The notes: generated by a model not told the origin, from the sequence alone. 64,000 bases of DNA from Polynucleobacter difficilis (GCF_003065365.1 NZ_CP023276.1:1488001-1552000); one strand, 5' to 3'; shown: positions 35,438 through 44,887, numbered from the stretch's first letter. A program made the numbers and translations.

Positions 35438-37026
35438 TACGCGCGGGGCTTCGACATTGCCTGCGATAACAGGATCACCGGAATCAGACCTGCCAACACA
35501 ATAGTGAGGGATGGTAAAGCTAGCTCTGACAAACGCTCATCTGCAGCCAATTGATACGTGGCTACCGCCAAGGTGTCGAAATTAAATGGTCGCAATAGTA
35601 AGGTCGCTGGCAATTCTTTCATGACGTCCACAAAAACAAACAGGCCCGCGGTCAGCAAACTGCGCTTGAGCAAGGGCAAATGCACTTGCATCATGGTTTG
35701 CCATTGCGATGCACCTAGTAAAGCAGCTGTACTATCCATTGCGGGAGTAATGCGCGATAGACCGGTCTCGACACTTTGTAAGCTAGACGATAAAAAGCGA
35801 ATCAAATACGCGTAAATTAATACCCATACCGTTGCCGACATAATCCATGCCGACTCGATAAGACCAAGCAAAGAGAGAATGCCGACGGCCAATACTGCGC
35901 CGGGCAAGGCATAGCCTAGGCTCAGCAAGCGATTAACCCACTGCATCGCAGCACTCTTAGAAGCCCTTGCAAAGTACGCCAAAAACAATGCGCTAGCAAC
36001 TGATATCAGGGCAGTCACACTGGCTAGCCAAATGGAGTTGCTTAGCCAAGCGGTATAGCGTGCATCGACCGTAATGCCCTGCTCCCACTGAAGCTGTAGC
36101 AAGCCCAACACCGGCAATATAAAAGAACACAACACAGTTAAACCGCATACTAGAAAAGCAAATAAAGCCTTTTTTCCAGTCAGTTTTTTTGCAATCGTGG
36201 CTCGGGGTACGCTGCCCGATATGGCGTAACGCAGCCGCGCGCGATTGTGCTGCTCAATGTAAAAAATAAGCAAAACAAAAGCCAATAAGCCCAGTGAGAG
36301 CTGCACAGCAGCCAAGCGATCGCCAAAGGAGAGCCAAGCCCGAAAAATTCCAGTCGCAAAGGTTTGTATGCCGAAATACGATACGGCACCGTAATCAGCC
36401 AAGACTTCCATCAAGGCCAGCGCCATGCCCGCAAAAATAGCGGGGCGGGCCATCGGGAGAACCAGTTTATAAAAAGCCTGAAAGCCGCTGTAGCCTAGCG
36501 TTTCAGCGACTTCAGCAAGGCGCCCACTGCGATCTAAAAATGCAGTGCGTGCGATTAAATAAACATAAGGAAAAAGACAAAACGAAAAAGTCCAAATAGC
36601 ACCGCCCAACGATCGGGGGTCCGGGAAAAACCACAAACGCTCTAGTCCCAATACTTGCCGCAGTCCAGATTGCACTGGACCAGAAAAATCTAGCATATCG
36701 ACAAATAAATAGGCCATGACATAGGTGGGCACTGCGAGGGGCAAAATTAAAGCCCACTCAAAAATACGCTTACCCGGGAACTGGTAATTGGCTACTAACC
36801 ATGCGTTACCTACCCCCAAAACAAAGACGCCAAGCGCTACGCCTAAAAGCAAGATAACCGTGGATATCAAATAGTCGCCGAGTACAAATTCCCATAGGTG
36901 AGCTAAGGTTCCTTGGCTGCCGATACTCGCAGCGCCCGGAATGCTCTCTGGAAACAGAAAAGGCACGCCCAAGCCAAGCAATGGCAAGGAGAGCAATAGT
37001 GCGATCAGAACAACAATTCGGCTCAT
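35434..37026 (-). CDS. Fe(3+) ABC transporter permease (FbpB family)
   Basis: 530 residues, about 12 spans: two fused permease domains as in FbpB/SfuB. EAA loops are visible in EVAETLGYSGFQAFYKLVLPMARPAI (first half) and DSTAALLGASQWQTMMQVHLPLLKRSL (second half). Imports ferric iron with the divergent ATPase gene 71 bases away and, probably, with the binding protein at 2.2-3.3 kb. No clear Fur box was seen between permease and ATPase, only an AACCGGTT palindrome near 37071-37078. Confidence 0.9.
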   Translation of the reverse strand: MSRIVVLIALLLSLPLLGLGVPFLFPESIPGAASIGSQGTLAHLWEFVLGDYLISTVILLLGVALGVFVLGVGNAWLVANYQFPGKRIFEWALILPLAVPTYVMAYLFVDMLDFSGPVQSGLRQVLGLERLWFFPDPRSLGGAIWTFSFCLFPYVYLIARTAFLDRSGRLAEVAETLGYSGFQAFYKLVLPMARPAIFAGMALALMEVLADYGAVSYFGIQTFATGIFRAWLSFGDRLAAVQLSLGLLAFVLLIFYIEQHNRARLRYAISGSVPRATIAKKLTGKKALFAFLVCGLTVLCSFILPVLGLLQLQWEQGITVDARYTAWLSNSIWLASVTALISVASALFLAYFARASKSAAMQWVNRLLSLGYALPGAVLAVGILSLLGLIESAWIMSATVWVLIYAYLIRFLSSSLQSVETGLSRITPAMDSTAALLGASQWQTMMQVHLPLLKRSLLTAGLFVFVDVMKELPATLLLRPFNFDTLAVATYQLAADERLSELALPSLTIVLAGLIPVILLSQAMSKPRAY

Positions 37027-37097
37027 TTCGGGGGCGATCGTAAGGGCTAGTAAAGTGAATCCGGTGAAATCAACCGGTTAATGCGAAAATTATAGGG

Positions 37098-38168
37098 ATG
37101 AATTCGACTCAGCCCCTACTTTCGCTTGAAGAAGTGGAAATTGCCTATCCCAAACCGGATGGCAAGGGCTGGATGCGCATCGTGCATGACCTTAATCTTC
37201 AGCTAGAACCAGGCGGCATTGCCTGCCTGTTGGGGCCATCGGGCTGCGGCAAGTCAACGGTTTTAAGGGCTATTTGTGGTTTTGAGCCCTTGCAACACGG
37301 TCAAATTAAGTTGCACGACAAAGTGGTTAGCTCCCCTACTATCAACCTAGCCCCAAGTCAGCGCCGTGTGGGGATGGTATTTCAGGATTTCGCCCTCTTT
37401 CCCCATTTGTCCGTGATTGAGAATGTGATATTTGGTCTTGGCGCCCTTCCCGCGAACCAGCGTCACGCGGTTGCAATGGATTGGCTCGGGAAGGTATCAC
37501 TAGCCAATAAGAGCCAAGCTTATCCGCATGAACTTAGTGGCGGCCAACAGCAACGGGTTGCATTGGCCCGGGCAATGGCCCCAGAGCCCGACTTAATTCT
37601 GCTAGATGAACCATTTTCTAGTTTGGATGTCGATTTGCGCGAGCGCCTCGCTTCTGAAATGCGCGACATCTTAAAAAATAATGGGGTAACTGCACTTTTG
37701 GTAACCCACGATCAATTTGAGGCATTCGCCATTGCTGATCACATCGGCGTAATGAATGACGGCAATATTGTGCAATGGGATACACCCTATGATTTATATC
37801 ATCAGCCCATCAACCGCTACGTAGCTGACTTTATTGGCCGCGGGGTATTTGTAAAAGGCGCGATTCAAGACAACGCCATGGTTGAAATCGAGCTTGGCAA
37901 ACTCAAACTAGACAACGATCACCACGATCCAATTGGCAGAGTAGTAGATGTGCTGCTACGTGCCGATGATATTCAGCACGATGATGCCAGTCCACTCTTA
38001 GCAGAAGTGATTCGCAAAACCTTTCGGGGCGCTGATTTTTTATACACCTTAAAGCTTGCCTCAGGCCAAGAGGTATTTGCGTACGTCCCCAGCCACCACG
38101 ACCACCACATTGGCGAGAAAATTGGCATCCGTTTGGGCGCAGACCACGTCGTTACCTTCTCCGACTAA
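37098..38168 (+). CDS. Fe(3+) ABC transporter ATP-binding protein (FbpC-like)
   Basis: 356 residues. Walker A LLGPSGCGKSTVLRAI, Q-loop GMVFQDFALFPH, signature LSGGQQQRVALARA, Walker B DLILLDEPFSSLD, switch His in LLVTHDQFEAF; then a C-terminal TOBE-type regulatory domain (about 245-350). Energises the permease encoded divergently. Could also serve other substrates, but length and neighbour fit iron uptake. Confidence 0.9.
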   Translation: MNSTQPLLSLEEVEIAYPKPDGKGWMRIVHDLNLQLEPGGIACLLGPSGCGKSTVLRAICGFEPLQHGQIKLHDKVVSSPTINLAPSQRRVGMVFQDFALFPHLSVIENVIFGLGALPANQRHAVAMDWLGKVSLANKSQAYPHELSGGQQQRVALARAMAPEPDLILLDEPFSSLDVDLRERLASEMRDILKNNGVTALLVTHDQFEAFAIADHIGVMNDGNIVQWDTPYDLYHQPINRYVADFIGRGVFVKGAIQDNAMVEIELGKLKLDNDHHDPIGRVVDVLLRADDIQHDDASPLLAEVIRKTFRGADFLYTLKLASGQEVFAYVPSHHDHHIGEKIGIRLGADHVVTFSD

Positions 38169-38306
38169 TTTAAAGAATGAACCCCTAGCCTTTGGGTCAA
38201 TGGCTATATCCTGATTTTTGTATTACCCTTACAGCTTGTTTTATATGATTACTCATACGAATTGCTGTAAACAACCTAAGGCTTTTAGCTCAAGGAGCGG
38301 ACTCCA

Positions 38307-38687
38307 ATGGCACCCAATGCTTTGAAACTATTTATTGGTATCGCATTACTTTTACCCACATTGGCTCACGCCTCGTTTTTGCCACCCGATTTAATTGATG
38401 GGGTTGCTAATATTATTTCGTGGGTGGTCCTGATTGTGATTCCTATAGGTGCAATTGCATTATTTTGGTTTGTACACATTTGGCCAGATACTGTTGCAAA
38501 GAAGCGCCAACACCCTCAACGCGATGCCATTCACGCACTGTGTGTTCTTTCTTTGTTCTTTGGCGGCCTACTTTGGCCGTTTGCGTATTTATGGGCCTAT
38601 ACCAAACCAACGATGTACAAGCTCGCGTACGGAACCGATAAGTACAAGCCACTCGATAGTACGGATGGCGAAAGTAGCGAGAAATAA
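38307..38687 (+). CDS. DUF3302 inner-membrane protein (YiaW-like)
   Basis: 126 residues. Signal-like first span (residues 7-22), two further spans (33-55 and 73-95), cytoplasmic end. SWVVLIVIPIGAIALFWFVHIWPDTVAKKRQHPQ is DUF3302-like. In enteric bacteria yiaW neighbours the HlyD-like yiaV, as here: the HlyD gene begins 3 bases after this stop. Preceded by an AAGGAG site. Probably an accessory of the export complex. Confidence 0.7.
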   Translation: MAPNALKLFIGIALLLPTLAHASFLPPDLIDGVANIISWVVLIVIPIGAIALFWFVHIWPDTVAKKRQHPQRDAIHALCVLSLFFGGLLWPFAYLWAYTKPTMYKLAYGTDKYKPLDSTDGESSEK

Positions 38688-38689
38688 TC

Positions 38690-39646
38690 ATGGAAGCCAT
38701 TATTCTCGGTTTGTATGCATGCATCGTTTGGTTAATCTTTTTTAAATTTAAACTGCTGCCATGGAACACCATATCCAAGGTCATTGTTTTTACGATTCCG
38801 GTAGTCGGAATGATTACCTTGATTCTGCTCCTCAATGTCTTTTCGCCTTCATCGAGCAATGTATTGGTTGTGCGCAATTCGATCGGCATCGTGAGTCAGG
38901 TCAAGGGACGTGTCGTCGAGGTTCCAGTCAAGATTAATCAGCAGGTTAAAAAGGGGGATGTTCTTTTTAAGATTGATTCCACTCAATACCAAGCCACCGC
39001 CAATGCAGTCAGGGCAAAACTAAATTTAGCCAAACTCCGACTAACTGAAAATCAGGCCTTAGTACAAAGTGGCGCGGGCAATCGATTTGACCTTGAAAAA
39101 GCCGAGGCAGATTACGCCGAACTCAAAGAACAGTTAATTAGCGCGGAATATGATCTGGCACAAACCACGATGCTCGCTCCCAGCGATGGCACCGTGGTGC
39201 ATGTTCAGCTCAGACCGGGAGCTTATGTTGCCGCATTCCCGATCGCATCGGTCATGACCTTTTTGGAAGATACACCCCAGATCTATGCCCTATTTAATCA
39301 AAATGAATTGCATCAAATTGCAGTTGGCAATGAAGCGGAGTTTTATATACCGAGCTTACCCGGTCAAATTCTAAAAGCAAAGGTAGAGTCCGTAATTTTG
39401 GCTGAAGGTCAGGGTCAGCTCGGCGTTAGTGGCAATCTGCCCAATACTGGTATTCGTGAGATTGCGGCCAACCGGTTTGCAGTGAAGCTCAGCTTGGATG
39501 ACAGTCATAATCAATTGCTTCTGCCTGCCGGCGCAGTCGGTGATGGAGCGGTCTATACCGACCACCTCGCGTTCTTGCACATTATTCGCAAGGTCATGTT
39601 GCGGGTCAGTACAAAACTGAACTACATCATTCCAAAGCTGCATTAA
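38690..39646 (+). CDS. HlyD family membrane-fusion protein (YiaV/EmrA-like)
   Basis: 318 residues. Two N-terminal spans (4-20 and 28-50), a barrel-sandwich strand VSQVKGRVVEVPVKINQQVKKGDVLFKID, a hairpin coiled coil (about 105-150), and the returning lipoyl half LAPSDGTVVHVQLRPGAYV. Periplasmic adaptor between an inner-membrane pump and the outer-membrane factor encoded next (4-base gap). No pump gene is present beside it. Confidence 0.88.
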   Translation: MEAIILGLYACIVWLIFFKFKLLPWNTISKVIVFTIPVVGMITLILLLNVFSPSSSNVLVVRNSIGIVSQVKGRVVEVPVKINQQVKKGDVLFKIDSTQYQATANAVRAKLNLAKLRLTENQALVQSGAGNRFDLEKAEADYAELKEQLISAEYDLAQTTMLAPSDGTVVHVQLRPGAYVAAFPIASVMTFLEDTPQIYALFNQNELHQIAVGNEAEFYIPSLPGQILKAKVESVILAEGQGQLGVSGNLPNTGIREIAANRFAVKLSLDDSHNQLLLPAGAVGDGAVYTDHLAFLHIIRKVMLRVSTKLNYIIPKLH

Positions 39647-39650
39647 ACGT

Positions 39651-41075
39651 ATGCTCAGCCGCTTCAATTCATCCCGCCTTCGCCTACCCTTCGCATTCTC
39701 GGCTCTGATCAGCAGCCTGGTATTTACCAGCTGCACCATCAAGCCGCCAATGCAGGGAGAGGATCTGAGAAGCAAAGCACTGCCGGCCGTAAAAGTACCG
39801 GATCAATTTGCAATGCAAGGTAAGCAAAGCGCTAGCCCTGCAAACCATGTCAAAGTCGATGACGCATGGCTTAAACAGTTTCAAGATGAAGAACTCAATC
39901 AACTGGTTGCTGAAGCGCTACGCAATAGTCCCGATATTCAAGTCATTGCAGCGAGGCGCTTGCAGGCAGAATCCTTGATCAATGCTGCCAGTGGCGCCCA
40001 GTATCCCGGCGTAAATGCATTTGGCAACATCGGTGGAAAAGTGGGCTCCAGTGGAACCGGACTAACCGGCTATTACATTGGTGCAGGCTGGGAGCTTGAC
40101 TTGTGGGGTCGTGTGCGAACTTCCATTGCAGGAGCGGGTCAAAATGCTCGGTCAATTAATGCTGATCAAGATGCAGCGCGCTTATCGTTAATTGGTACAT
40201 TAACTAAAACTGCTTGGCTCGCCAGAGCACTCCAAGAGCAAGCCCGCCTTACTAGTGAAAGTGCAGCCGCTGCACAAACAGTCTCTGACCTGACTGCGAT
40301 TCGAGAAAAAATAGGCGCATCTTCCCAGGCCGATGTTTCCGCCAGCAAACTCATTGCCTCGCAAGCAAAAGAGCTCGCGCTCAGTACCGCACTCGCCCGA
40401 GATCAAGCCTTGCGTGCGGTAGAGGTATTGCTTGGTCGATACCCCGACGCAAAACCCTTAAATACAACACGCCTACCTCAATTGCCTGCGCCAGTGGCCC
40501 CAGGACTGCCAACAGACTTATTGGAGCGCAGGCCCGATATCATTGCCGCCGAAGCGCGGGTGAACAGCGCCTTTTATGCCACCGAAGAAAAACGCTTAGC
40601 GCGCCTACCTAAAATTAGCCTTACAGCTGGATTTGGCTACATAAATAGCGAAGTCTTTGCTTTAACCAGGGGTCCAAGCACAAGCTTGGGTACGGGCGCC
40701 AATGTATTTATCCCCCTCTTTCAGGGTGGCGCTATCGAGGCCCAAATTGCCTATCAAAATGCAGAAGCACAAGCTGCCATTGCCAATTACGGCAAAGTGG
40801 CATTAAACGCATTCAACGATGTAGAAAATGCACTCAATGGCGAAGCAACGTGGCGGGAACGCAGCACTCTCTTGCAAGGCCAGCTGACTGAGCAGCGCCG
40901 CTTAATGGACAATCGCCGTGCGGAGTTTCGCATTGGCCGAATTGATCAACGTCAGGTGCAGCAGGAAATTATTCGCACGAATGCCATTGAAATGAATTGG
41001 CGACAAGGGCAGGTAGATGCCTTAGCCCAGCGCGTCAATCTCTATCTTGCTTTGGGCGGATCCCCAACGGAATAA
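39651..41075 (+). CDS. Outer-membrane efflux protein (OprM/NodT family)
   Basis: 474 residues. Lipoprotein signal with lipobox Cys near residue 27 (SLVFTSCTIKPP). Tandem OEP repeats: AARRLQAESLINAASGAQYPG, ERRPDIIAAEARVNSAFYATEEKRLARLPKISL and the late FRIGRIDQRQVQQEI. Trimeric channel taking substrates from the HlyD adaptor to the outside. Completes the three-gene set from 38.3 kb. Confidence 0.92.
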   Translation: MLSRFNSSRLRLPFAFSALISSLVFTSCTIKPPMQGEDLRSKALPAVKVPDQFAMQGKQSASPANHVKVDDAWLKQFQDEELNQLVAEALRNSPDIQVIAARRLQAESLINAASGAQYPGVNAFGNIGGKVGSSGTGLTGYYIGAGWELDLWGRVRTSIAGAGQNARSINADQDAARLSLIGTLTKTAWLARALQEQARLTSESAAAAQTVSDLTAIREKIGASSQADVSASKLIASQAKELALSTALARDQALRAVEVLLGRYPDAKPLNTTRLPQLPAPVAPGLPTDLLERRPDIIAAEARVNSAFYATEEKRLARLPKISLTAGFGYINSEVFALTRGPSTSLGTGANVFIPLFQGGAIEAQIAYQNAEAQAAIANYGKVALNAFNDVENALNGEATWRERSTLLQGQLTEQRRLMDNRRAEFRIGRIDQRQVQQEIIRTNAIEMNWRQGQVDALAQRVNLYLALGGSPTE

Positions 41076-41103
41076 TGACTTTATGCGTAATATAAGGCCC
41101 ATT

Positions 41104-41433
41104 ATGTTCAATTTGAATAACAGCATTGCTGGAATCGGTCTGATTGCATCCGTTTTTTTTACAGCTGGAGCTAATGCATCTCCTGAATTAGCCAAACAGA
41201 ATACGTGCATGGGGTGCCATGCGATGGATCGTAAAGTAGTTGGTCCGTCTTATAAAGCGATTGCCACACGCTATCAAAGCCAACCGCGGGCACAAATGGT
41301 AGATACACTGGCCACTAAAATCCGCTTAGGCGGCGGCGGTGCATGGGGCGTAGTGGTGATGCCCGCCAATACCAAGATAAGTGAGGCCGATGCCAAAAAG
41401 CTCGCCGAGTGGATTTTGGATAGCAATAAGTAA
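41104..41433 (+). CDS. c-type cytochrome (class I, c551/c552-like)
   Basis: 109 residues from ATG 41104, six bases after AAGG; ATG 41083 is an alternative. Signal peptide ends near TAGANA. Heme site CMGCHAMDRKVVGPSYKAIA and the axial Met in VVMPANTKISEADAKKLAEWIL. Small soluble periplasmic electron carrier. Immediately downstream of the efflux gene but on its own ribosome site. Product of the Ccm system. Confidence 0.92.
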   Translation: MFNLNNSIAGIGLIASVFFTAGANASPELAKQNTCMGCHAMDRKVVGPSYKAIATRYQSQPRAQMVDTLATKIRLGGGGAWGVVVMPANTKISEADAKKLAEWILDSNK

Positions 41434-41477
41434 TTGGCGAATTTAATCGATCGAATGCAATACCATTACCTTTATTC

Positions 41478-41744
41478 ATGAAGATATTTCTCTACCTACT
41501 CCTCTCATTGGCCCCCATTGCGGTTGCGTACACCAAGGCATTTGACGGTACGCGCATTAAGGAGCCTTTGATTGTGGTTTCTTACCTCAGCATCATGCTG
41601 TGGTCTGCGCTGTTTTCCACCATTACGCAATCTCTGACTGGGATTGAGATTAAGTACTCGATTGCCGTGTTTGCCCTTGTTCTGGGCTATGGTCATTTTC
41701 GTTTGGTGCAATTCCTGGCACAGCGTCGACGCGGCAAGCAGTAG
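41478..41744 (+). CDS. Small membrane protein, unknown
   Basis: 88 residues, three hydrophobic segments (1-18, 32-50, 57-75). Start MKIFLYLLLSLAPIAVAYTKAF and a basic tail RRRGKQ. No family recognised. Follows the cytochrome gene by 44 bases and precedes the alpha/beta hydrolase. Confidence 0.55.
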   Translation: MKIFLYLLLSLAPIAVAYTKAFDGTRIKEPLIVVSYLSIMLWSALFSTITQSLTGIEIKYSIAVFALVLGYGHFRLVQFLAQRRRGKQ

Positions 41745-41807
41745 GACATTAGCCCACTGAATCAGCATTCCCGCTGCTTGATTTGCAAAAGCAAAATAGA
41801 ATGCACC

Positions 41808-42785
41808 ATGGTTCATTTCTCTAGAAGGCAATTTCTAAAACAGCTTCCAGCTACTGGGCTTGCATTAGCCGCACCCTCGCTTGCTCTTTTTCCACTACTG
41901 GGATTGGCCTCGGCGTCTGCATTTCAGATCCACGATCTCGATTGGCTGGATGATGCCCGTGAACGCCCTGTCCCGGTTCGGCTTTACCAGCCCATTGCAT
42001 CGTCCTCTGCGGCTCCTGCGCCGCTCATTATTTTTTCCCATGGCATCGGTGGTTCGCGCCTCGGTTATAGCTACCTCGGAAGCTATTGGGCAAGTCATGG
42101 GCTAGCCAGCTTACATGTCCAGCACATTGGTAGCGATCGCTCGATCTGGTTTGGAAATCCGTTTAATTTAGTATCCCGTCTACAAGAAGCAGCGCAAGAA
42201 CAAGAAGCGCTTGCTCGGGTATTTGATTTACGCTTTGCATTGACTCAGATACTGCGCGATCCACTGGGTCAAGCAATCAACCCAAATCAAATTATTGCTG
42301 CCGGGCACTCGTATGGGGCCAACACCACTCTGCTTGCCTCTGGTGCGCGCGTCAATCGCGACAATATCCCCATTGAACTGAGTGATTCTCGCATCAAGGC
42401 TGCCATCGTAATTTCAGCTCCACGCTTTTATGGTCAAAAATCGGTAGATTCTATTTTGCAGCCGGTCCGCTTACCTACCTTGCACATTACAGCCACCGAA
42501 GACAATATCCAAATCCCAGGCTACTTTAGCGGCTATCCCGATCGCTTAGCTATTTTTGAAGCCATTGGGAGTGAACGCAAAGCCTTGGCTGTTTTTGAAG
42601 GCGGCTCGCACAGCATGTTTACGGATCGGACCCGTTCCGGCGGCGCCGTTTTAAACCACCAAGTAAAAGAGGCTACGCAAGAACTTAGCCTTGACTTTAT
42701 TGCGCAGGTTTTAAACAACCAAGAGTCCGGCATTCCGTCATGGGCCATGCGCCACGAGGCGATTCTGTCGAAAGTCATTTCTTAA
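41808..42785 (+). CDS. Tat-exported alpha/beta hydrolase (PAF-acetylhydrolase/dienelactone-hydrolase-like)
   Basis: 325 residues from ATG 41808 (MVHFSRRQFLKQLPATG): a twin-arginine signal SRRQFLK, then a hydrophobic stretch to LASASA. Nucleophile elbow GHSYGANTTLL, oxyanion region IIFSHGIGGSRLGYSYLG, Asp in TATEDNIQIPG and His in FEGGSHSMFTDR form the triad. Esterase or lipase-like, periplasmic. Substrate unknown. Confidence 0.85.
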   Translation: MVHFSRRQFLKQLPATGLALAAPSLALFPLLGLASASAFQIHDLDWLDDARERPVPVRLYQPIASSSAAPAPLIIFSHGIGGSRLGYSYLGSYWASHGLASLHVQHIGSDRSIWFGNPFNLVSRLQEAAQEQEALARVFDLRFALTQILRDPLGQAINPNQIIAAGHSYGANTTLLASGARVNRDNIPIELSDSRIKAAIVISAPRFYGQKSVDSILQPVRLPTLHITATEDNIQIPGYFSGYPDRLAIFEAIGSERKALAVFEGGSHSMFTDRTRSGGAVLNHQVKEATQELSLDFIAQVLNNQESGIPSWAMRHEAILSKVIS

Positions 42786-42838
42786 GTGGCGTCTGCTGGC
42801 CCACTGCAGAATTGCATTAGATCCTGTACATTGCAGTT

Positions 42839-43486
42839 ATGACTGATCTCGCAAAACCATTTTGGATTCCCTTGTTTCCCTTGCAAACGGTTTTATTCCC
42901 GGAAGGGCTTATTGCGCTCAAGATATTTGAGGTGCGCTACCTCGATATGATGAAGGCATGCTTTAAAAATCAAGAATTCTTCGGGATTGTTGGAATTGAG
43001 GAAGGCGCTGAAATAGACGATCCGGCAAAGCCGAATATCCTCTTGTCTGAGTTTGGCACCCTCGCCAAAATTATTGAGTTTGATCCAATCCAGCCAGCCC
43101 TGTATATGACACGCTCGGTAGGGCATGCGCGGTTTTCGCTGCTGCAATCGAGGCGTGAAAAAAATGGTTTATGGATGGGCGAAGTGCAGTGCGTTGCCGC
43201 AGACCCAGACTTGGCAATTCCGGATGAATTGAGTGATGCCGCTCTCCTGCTTTCAGAAATCATTACTTCGGTACAAAAGCAAGGCCTCAGCGAGAATCAA
43301 CTGCCCTTCCAGGAGCCCTATCGCCTCGATGATTGTGCTTGGGTCTCCAATCGCTTAGCGGAGATACTGCCACTTTCAGTCGCTCAAAAAAATCACTTGC
43401 TGATGCAAACGAATCCGCGATTGCGCCTTGATTTAATTCAGGAATTGCTCGAGGACGGCGTTGATTTAAATTCAACACTCCATTGA
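42839..43486 (+). CDS. LON peptidase substrate-binding domain protein
   Basis: 215 residues, cytoplasmic. IPLFPLQTVLFPEGLIALKIFEVRYLDMMKACFKNQEFFGIV is the N-terminal LON domain hallmark; no ATPase or protease part follows. Such stand-alone LON-N proteins are conserved in betaproteobacteria, function unknown. Stop is 29 bases before the MpaB-like gene. Confidence 0.88.
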   Translation: MTDLAKPFWIPLFPLQTVLFPEGLIALKIFEVRYLDMMKACFKNQEFFGIVGIEEGAEIDDPAKPNILLSEFGTLAKIIEFDPIQPALYMTRSVGHARFSLLQSRREKNGLWMGEVQCVAADPDLAIPDELSDAALLLSEIITSVQKQGLSENQLPFQEPYRLDDCAWVSNRLAEILPLSVAQKNHLLMQTNPRLRLDLIQELLEDGVDLNSTLH

Positions 43487-43515
43487 TCACCTTCATTTAA
43501 CGTGAGCCCCGGATC

Positions 43516-44418
43516 GTGATGGTGGATCTCTTTATTCAGCAAATGGTGCGTCAGTTAGTTGGTGGAAGCGGCCCACCCACTGCTTTCCTTACCCCTGCTG
43601 GCGATCCTGGTCTGCTGGGTCCGGACTCCATGCCATGGGAAGTGCATGCTGATTTCATGTCCATGATGATCGGCGGCATTTCATCACTGGTAATGCAAGC
43701 ATTGCATCCCGGTGCGCTCGCCGGGGTCTGGGACCATTCGAGTTTTCGCACCGACTTACAAGGTCGTCTTGGTCGCACTGCTTTTTTTATTGCCGCCACC
43801 ACCTATGGTCCGACCGCAATGGCCAATCAGATGATTGATAAGGTCAATCGGATCCATGGGCACATCACAGGTACCGATGAATTTGGAATGCCGTACAGCG
43901 CCAGCGATCCGCATTTATTAAATTGGGTTCACCTGACAGAAACCAGTAGCTTTATGCGCGCCTATCTGCGTTACCGTAATCCTCAACTAGCAAGCGTAGA
44001 TATCGATCGCTACTTTGTTGAAATGCGCCTCATTGGAAATAGGCTCGGTGCCATCGATTTGCCGGATAACGCCCTTGCGACAGATCAGGCCATTGCTGCC
44101 TATCTGCCCGAGCTGCATTACGGCGAGCGGGCTCGCGCAATCGTCACATTGCTGGATGAATACCCCAGCAGTCTGCATTCACGGCCGTTTGTACGGCTCG
44201 TCAGTAAAGCCGGTTTCCTCAACTTACCCGACTGGGCATATCCCCTCATCGGTCGCAAAGTCCCGTCGGCGTTTGAGCGCAGCGCTGTTGAATCGGCCAT
44301 TAACTTAATCGCAAAACCGGTCCGCAAGGCATTGCAAAATGGAGTTGCTGCCCACTCCTACCGCCGTATTTATGGACTTAATTCCAATAAAGGAAAAACC
44401 CATGCTGCCCAACATTAG
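43516..44418 (+). CDS. DUF2236 / MpaB-like heme oxygenase-family protein
   Basis: 300 residues from GTG 43516 (or ATG 43519). Core PWEVHADFMSMMIGGISSLVMQALHPGALAGVWDHSSFRTDLQGRLGRTAFFI and NRIHGHITG, YSASDPHLLNWVHLTETSSFMRAY are the DUF2236 (MpaB, rubber-oxygenase) signature; conserved His residues would bind heme. Enzyme of unknown substrate. Its end overlaps the glutathione peroxidase gene by 17 bases. Confidence 0.85.
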   Translation: MMVDLFIQQMVRQLVGGSGPPTAFLTPAGDPGLLGPDSMPWEVHADFMSMMIGGISSLVMQALHPGALAGVWDHSSFRTDLQGRLGRTAFFIAATTYGPTAMANQMIDKVNRIHGHITGTDEFGMPYSASDPHLLNWVHLTETSSFMRAYLRYRNPQLASVDIDRYFVEMRLIGNRLGAIDLPDNALATDQAIAAYLPELHYGERARAIVTLLDEYPSSLHSRPFVRLVSKAGFLNLPDWAYPLIGRKVPSAFERSAVESAINLIAKPVRKALQNGVAAHSYRRIYGLNSNKGKTHAAQH

Positions 44419-44887
44419 CCTCACGCGCCTAAATGGCGAAACCGAACAGATGAGCGATTACGCCGGCAAGGTTCTACTGATCGTGAATGTAGCCAGTCGC
44501 TGCGGCTTCACCAACCAGTATGCTGGTCTTCAAAACATCTATGCGCAGTTTCAGGATCGTGGATTTGAAGTACTTGGCTTTCCCTGCAATCAGTTTGGCG
44601 GACAGGAACCGGGTAGCGCTACTGAAATCGAGCAATTTTGTAGCACGCGCTATCAGACTACTTTCCCGCTGTTTGAAAAAACCGATGTCAATGGCGAGAA
44701 TGCCCATCCCCTATACAAATACATTAAGCATGCTGCTCCGGGGATTTTGGGAACTGAAGCCATCAAGTGGAATTTCACGAAGTTTTTGGTCGATCGCCAG
44801 GGTCAGGTTGTTCGCCGCTATGGCTCTGCAGACGATCCTGCCAGCATTGCAGGCGACATCCAAAAGATCCTCCAAAGCCCAGAATAA
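44402..44887 (+). CDS. Glutathione peroxidase (thioredoxin/glutathione-dependent)
   Basis: 161 residues from ATG 44402, with AAAGGA upstream; an earlier in-frame start (44339) lies inside the MpaB-like gene. Peroxidatic Cys34 in NVASRCGFTNQY, Gln in FPCNQFGGQEPG and Trp in IKWNFTKFLVDRQG form the catalytic triad. Cysteine type. Reduces hydrogen and lipid peroxides. Co-transcribed with the MpaB-like oxygenase, which it may protect. Confidence 0.94.
   Translation: MLPNISLTRLNGETEQMSDYAGKVLLIVNVASRCGFTNQYAGLQNIYAQFQDRGFEVLGFPCNQFGGQEPGSATEIEQFCSTRYQTTFPLFEKTDVNGENAHPLYKYIKHAAPGILGTEAIKWNFTKFLVDRQGQVVRRYGSADDPASIAGDIQKILQSPE

Noticed and set aside
37027..37097. Fur box between the iron permease and ATPase genes
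   Set aside because: Only an AACCGGTT palindrome is visible; no AT-rich GATAAT-type repeats as at 1.3 and 3.3 kb.
44339..44401. Longer glutathione peroxidase start
   Set aside because: It lies deep inside the MpaB-like gene; ATG 44402 has a ribosome site and the family N-terminus.
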